Below, in pieces: positions 25,035-28,015 of a stretch of DNA of 28,015 nt. The number at the start of each line of letters is the position of its first letter. Position 1 is the first letter of the stretch. Source of the stretch: an uncultured Bacilli bacterium (GTDB taxonomy: Bacteria; Bacillota_I; Bacilli_A; RF39; UBA660). A program made the position numbers and the translations under genes. The DNA lies in NCBI GenBank assembly GCA_934098375.1, contig CAKOOC010000017.1:1-28015 (forward strand), written 5' to 3'. The notes beneath the pieces are model-generated. The model was not told the DNA's origin. It searched no databases and saw only the letters and a list, made by a program, of their open reading frames with translations.

Positions 25035-25427
25035 TAACTAAATCCTAAATAAAACTAAATTAAAATTATTTTTATTCTAAAATAAAACCGGAACTATTTA
25101 AGAAAGGCAGTTTACATTCAAAAAAAAACAAGCAAACCGTCTATAATTAAATTGAAATATTAAATTAGTTTTTAACAATGGTGCTATGTTTACTTTAATA
25201 AAAAAAACTAGATTTTCATTAATCATTAAAATGAAAGATAGTATTAATGCATATAATAAAGATTATGTTAAGAAAGCAAACTAGCTTATTAATACAAAAT
25301 TAAGGAAGATTCTTGGTTATAAATCTTCCTTAGAATTATTTCTACTGAGCATGATAAACTAACTCAATTGACAATTTATAATTATATTATTGACTTACAC
25401 TTTTTTATTTAATATTTCAACTTCTGC
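25035..25427. other. Gene-poor gap of about 390 bases
   Basis: No convincing gene. A 32-codon frame on the plus strand (25186-25284) has no good ribosome site. A perfect ten-pair inverted repeat, TAAGGAAGAT (25301-25310) and ATCTTCCTTA (25323-25332) with a 12-base loop, could end transcription of the 151-aa gene on the minus strand, where AATTTTGTATT follows. Confidence 0.5.
25301..25332 (-). terminator. Ten-pair inverted repeat, possible terminator
   Basis: The stem is perfect but the T tract is interrupted. It lies about 100 bases beyond the stop of the 151-aa gene. Confidence 0.4.
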
Positions 25428-25883
25428 TTAAAAATTTAGATGTTGTGTTTTAGAGTTTACATTAAACTTAGCAAAAACAGCTTTTTCATATGATTCAACA
25501 TCATTTTTATATGCCCAAGCTTTTCCGATTACATCATTAATTCCGCCGCCATAAGCATCAGGATCTAACATTTTTCCATTTATTGCTGCAGAAGCAATAG
25601 AACCTGTTCTTGATTCAAATGAAACAGGCAATTCCACACCCAATCCAAATTGTTCGCAAATCATTTTTAATTTAACTGCTTTTTCATAACTTTTATGAAC
25701 TTCACTTGATAAATATTGTAGCCATTCCTGCTCACTCATAGGAATCTCAACAAAAGAATTTGGATAATTAGTTTTTAACCATTGAAAATCATTATCACTT
25801 AAAATAGTTTCACCTGCTTCAAATGGCTTACGTAATCTATCATCATTTACTTGTAATTTTACAACGACTCTATGAATATTCAT
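25428..25883 (-). CDS. Hypothetical protein (151 aa), mobile-element-like
   Basis: Unrecognised. It is soluble, with no signal peptide or membrane helix. The first 45 residues (V-K-L-Q-V at 8-12, then G-E-T-I-L-S-D-N-D-F-Q-W-L and F-V-E-I-P) resemble the small beta/alpha head often seen in phage structural or accessory proteins. The middle is helical, and a Gly-rich stretch (about 110-120) precedes a final helix. The start is firm: GGAGG six bases before the ATG, with TATAAT upstream. It stands alone between two noncoding stretches and near the serine recombinase, so it may be cargo of a mobile element. Confidence 0.65.
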   Translation of the reverse strand: MNIHRVVVKLQVNDDRLRKPFEAGETILSDNDFQWLKTNYPNSFVEIPMSEQEWLQYLSSEVHKSYEKAVKLKMICEQFGLGVELPVSFESRTGSIASAAINGKMLDPDAYGGGINDVIGKAWAYKNDVESYEKAVFAKFNVNSKTQHLNF

Positions 25884-26205
25884 ATTTTACCTCCTCACTT
25901 ATTATATTATAACAAAATTTTATTATTTTTAAATATAAAATTTAATAGATTTCCTTCTCTAACAGTTATATACTTTCTACTAAATAACATAAAATCTAGT
26001 CTTTTTATATTTAATACTTACGTGCTATTGATGATTATTGTGTAATATTGACTGAAAGCAAGGTAAATGTTAGACTTAAAATTTCAAAGTCTAATAACAT
26101 TACACTATTTTATATTAATTAAAAATTATATGAAAATTGGAAATAATGAGCATCATAATTAAGATAATTTTATTTCTTATTTAATATATTTAAATGGAGG
26201 ATGTA
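25884..26205. other. Noncoding stretch before the recombinase, with long inverted repeat
   Basis: About 320 bases without a gene. Its middle (26040-26105) holds a nested inverted repeat: GTGTAAT pairs with ATTACAC, and GTAAATGTTAGACTT with AAGTCTAATAACATTAC (imperfect), around a loop of about nine bases. No T tract follows, so it is not a usual terminator. It could be a regulatory RNA structure, an operator or a recombinase binding site. Confidence 0.5.
26040..26105. repeat. Nested imperfect inverted repeat
   Basis: Outer arms 26040-26046 and 26099-26105. Inner arms 26063-26077 and 26087-26103, including a perfect AGACTT/AAGTCT core. It ends about 100 bases before the 44-aa gene. Confidence 0.55.
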
Positions 26206-26340
26206 ATGATAACTTATAATATTAAAGAAATTATTAATAAGGATTTAAATGATGATGAATTAAAAGAAATAATTAATAAGAAACTAATTAATATTATCAA
26301 CTTATTAGAATTCGAAATTAATATTAATGAAAAAAAATAG
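26206..26340 (+). CDS. Small acidic helical protein coupled to recombinase (44 aa)
   Basis: The ATG at 26206 has GGAGG five bases upstream; the ATG at 26201 is followed at once by TAA. The 44 residues are rich in Ile, Asn, Lys and Glu and look like two amphipathic helices. The gene overlaps the recombinase start by 14 bases, so it is translationally coupled and may be a small partner or directionality factor, by position only. Composition is so AT-driven that homology would be hard to see. Confidence 0.55.
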   Translation: MITYNIKEIINKDLNDDELKEIINKKLINIINLLEFEININEKK

Positions 26341-27925
26341 TGATGATCAAAAATTTTATAAAGTTGGTATTTATTTAAGACTATCAAATGAAGACAAGGA
26401 TAAAATTAATAAAAATAATCCTAGTGAATCAATAAAAAATCAAAGAAATATGTTATTAGATTATATAAATAAACATCAAGAATTTATTTTAATAGATGAA
26501 TACTGTGACGAAGATTTATCTGGTGCTGGAACTTATAGACCAGAATTTGAAAGATTAATAAGCGATTGTGAAAAAAGAAAGTTAGATATTGTTTTATGTA
26601 AAAGTCAATCTCGTTTTTCCAGGGATATGGAAATTGTAGAAAGATATATTAATAATAAATTTAAAGAATGGAATATTCGTTTTATTGGCCTTGCTGATAA
26701 TGCTGATACTGAAAACTATGGTAATAAAAAATCTAGGCAAATAAATGGTCTTGTTAATGAATGGTATTTAGAAGATGTTTCTAATAATATTCGTAGTGCT
26801 TTTAATTCTAAAATGAAAGAAGGAGAGTTTATATCCCCTTTCGCTGCTTTTGGCTATGAAATATCTAAAGAAAATAATAATAAATTAATTATAGACCCCC
26901 TTGCAAGTGATATTGTTAAAGAAATATATAATCTATATTTAAAAGGTTTTGGTTATACTAAAATTGTTAAATATTTAAATGATAAAAATATTCCCTCTCC
27001 TTCTCTTTATAAATATCAAAAAAATATTAAATTAAATATTGTAAGTAATAAACCAAGGGAATCTATCAAATGGAACCCAAACACTATTAAAACTATCCTA
27101 ACTAATGAATTATATATAGGTAATTTAATTCAAGGTAAAAGAACAACTGTAAGTTATAAAAATCATAAAATAATTAATAAGCCTAAAAATAAATGGATAA
27201 AAAAAGAAAATACTCATGCAGCCATTATTGATAAAAATATTTTTGATAAAGTTCAACTAGAAATCAAAAAAAGAACAAAGCCGTTAAAATCTACCGGTTT
27301 AGTTCACTCTTTTTCCGGTAAGGTTTTTTGTTTAGAATGTAAAAATCATTTACGTAAAAAAAATTCTTCTAAACATGAATATTTAGTTTGCTCTCATATA
27401 AATGATAATTATATAAATTGCTTAAATAAATCTTCCATTAGGTATGATGTTTTAGAAGAAATTATTTTAAATTTAATAAATAAAAAATTAAAAGATTCTT
27501 TTGATTTAAATATGTTAAAAAAGAATTATTTTAACAATTCCAAAAACAGTTTTTCTAAGAAATTAGAATCTCTAAAAAAACAAAAAAAGGATATTATCAA
27601 AAAATTAAACAGCAATAATAAATACTTAAAAAATATTTATGAAGATAAAGTTAATAAAGTTATAAGTCTTAATGAATTTAAAGATTTAATTACTATTTAT
27701 AAAAATGATATACAAAAATTAAATTCAGAATTAAATTTTATTAAAAAAGAAATTAGTTACTATGAAACAAAAAAACATTTTGATCCTTGTAAGTTATTTA
27801 ATAAATATTATCAGTTAAAGAAATTAAATAGATTTATTGTTAACGAATTTATAGATAAGATTTTTATTGGGCAAACTCATGAGAAAACAAACACCAGAAA
27901 CATTGAAATTATCTGGAATTTTTAA
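26327..27925 (+). CDS. Large serine site-specific recombinase
   Basis: The 532-residue enzyme has the full layout of the TnpX/TndX/phage integrase type. The resolvase catalytic domain (about 11-150) carries nucleophile Ser20 in Y-L-R-L-S and Arg96/99 in K-S-Q-S-R-F-S-R-D. The recombinase domain (about 170-300) carries W-N-P-N-T-I-K-T-I-L-T-N-E-L-Y-I-G-N. The zinc ribbon has Cys335, 338, 355 and 365. A long Lys-rich coiled coil (about 395-480) precedes the C-terminus. Such enzymes cut and join attachment sites to insert or excise phages and transposons without host factors. It starts inside the 44-aa gene. No cognate attachment sites could be proven; its element probably extends beyond the right edge. 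Confidence 0.9.
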   Translation: MKKNSDDQKFYKVGIYLRLSNEDKDKINKNNPSESIKNQRNMLLDYINKHQEFILIDEYCDEDLSGAGTYRPEFERLISDCEKRKLDIVLCKSQSRFSRDMEIVERYINNKFKEWNIRFIGLADNADTENYGNKKSRQINGLVNEWYLEDVSNNIRSAFNSKMKEGEFISPFAAFGYEISKENNNKLIIDPLASDIVKEIYNLYLKGFGYTKIVKYLNDKNIPSPSLYKYQKNIKLNIVSNKPRESIKWNPNTIKTILTNELYIGNLIQGKRTTVSYKNHKIINKPKNKWIKKENTHAAIIDKNIFDKVQLEIKKRTKPLKSTGLVHSFSGKVFCLECKNHLRKKNSSKHEYLVCSHINDNYINCLNKSSIRYDVLEEIILNLINKKLKDSFDLNMLKKNYFNNSKNSFSKKLESLKKQKKDIIKKLNSNNKYLKNIYEDKVNKVISLNEFKDLITIYKNDIQKLNSELNFIKKEISYYETKKHFDPCKLFNKYYQLKKLNRFIVNEFIDKIFIGQTHEKTNTRNIEIIWNF

Positions 27926-28015
27926 AATGCTTTCAAAACAAAAAGGAAATCACCATTTTTTAGTGAATATATATTATAGAAAGAAAAAACAGGGCAAAAA
28001 AGAAAGCGGTAATAT

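Noticed and set aside
25186..25284. 32-codon plus-strand frame in the gap before the 151-aa gene
   Set aside because: Weak ribosome site, no recognisable motif, length expected by chance.
27879..28015. Open frame of 45 codons on the plus strand, overlapping the end of the recombinase and running off the right edge
   Set aside because: No good ribosome site, and most of its visible length is in AT-rich overlap. It could be the start of a second element gene but cannot be judged from this window.
1..28015. tRNA, rRNA and CRISPR arrays
   Set aside because: No T-loop-like GTTCGA in a cloverleaf context, no rRNA-like GC-richer block and no regularly spaced repeats were seen on either strand.

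Overview
The window is very AT-rich DNA from a Gram-positive, low-GC Bacillota. A gut-type Bacilli/RF39-like or Erysipelotrichales-like lineage is my guess; there is no rRNA or marker gene to confirm it. The signs are strong GGAGG ribosome sites, TTG starts, extended -10 promoters (TGnTATAAT), a YfhO-family membrane protein, a sortase-type surface protease and several zinc-ribbon membrane proteins. UGA is used as a stop (for example at the ends of the Ca-ATPase and the zinc-ribbon metalloprotease), so this is the standard code and not the Mycoplasma code.

Left part (1-12.7 kb): chromosomal cell-surface genes. A secreted protein runs off the left edge. A 95-aa protein is translationally coupled to an acidic coiled-coil protein, and YfhO is transcribed divergently from that pair. 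A leftward unit encodes a cell-wall-anchored papain-like protease and a 62-aa membrane protein; its promoter carries a run of eight G between -35 and -10 and is a candidate phase-variable switch. Next come a zinc-ribbon/Thr-linker membrane protein, a clostripain-like C11 protease and an HELLH metalloprotease. An Asn-rich single-pass membrane protein is transcribed rightward.

Middle part (12.8-20 kb): a degraded and accessory zone. An SsuA/NMT1-like binding protein is followed by an SsuB-like ATPase cut off right after its signature motif, with no permease. After it come a 71-aa ORF and, leftward, a three-gene unit. That unit encodes a nucleotidyltransferase + PHP phosphoesterase + C-terminal membrane anchor protein, an R-S-E ADP-ribosyltransferase + kinase-like fusion, and a 34-aa peptide absent from ordinary ORF lists. 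The peptide has a textbook double-glycine leader and a 14-residue core with Cys at both ends. A decayed DinD/Bro-type phage gene follows. This unit is the best candidate for an undescribed system: a possible effector/modification pair with an exported signalling or bacteriocin-like peptide.

Right part (20-25 kb): a tightly overlapping leftward operon of a zinc-ribbon HELGH metalloprotease, a 59-aa zinc-ribbon membrane protein, a SERCA-type Ca2+ P-type ATPase, a single-pass extracellular protein, and a 203-aa protein with a PARP/Tpt1-like HGT motif. The last 3 kb hold an isolated 151-aa protein, a long imperfect inverted repeat, and a large serine recombinase coupled to a 44-aa ORF. This suggests that a mobile element begins or ends near the right edge.
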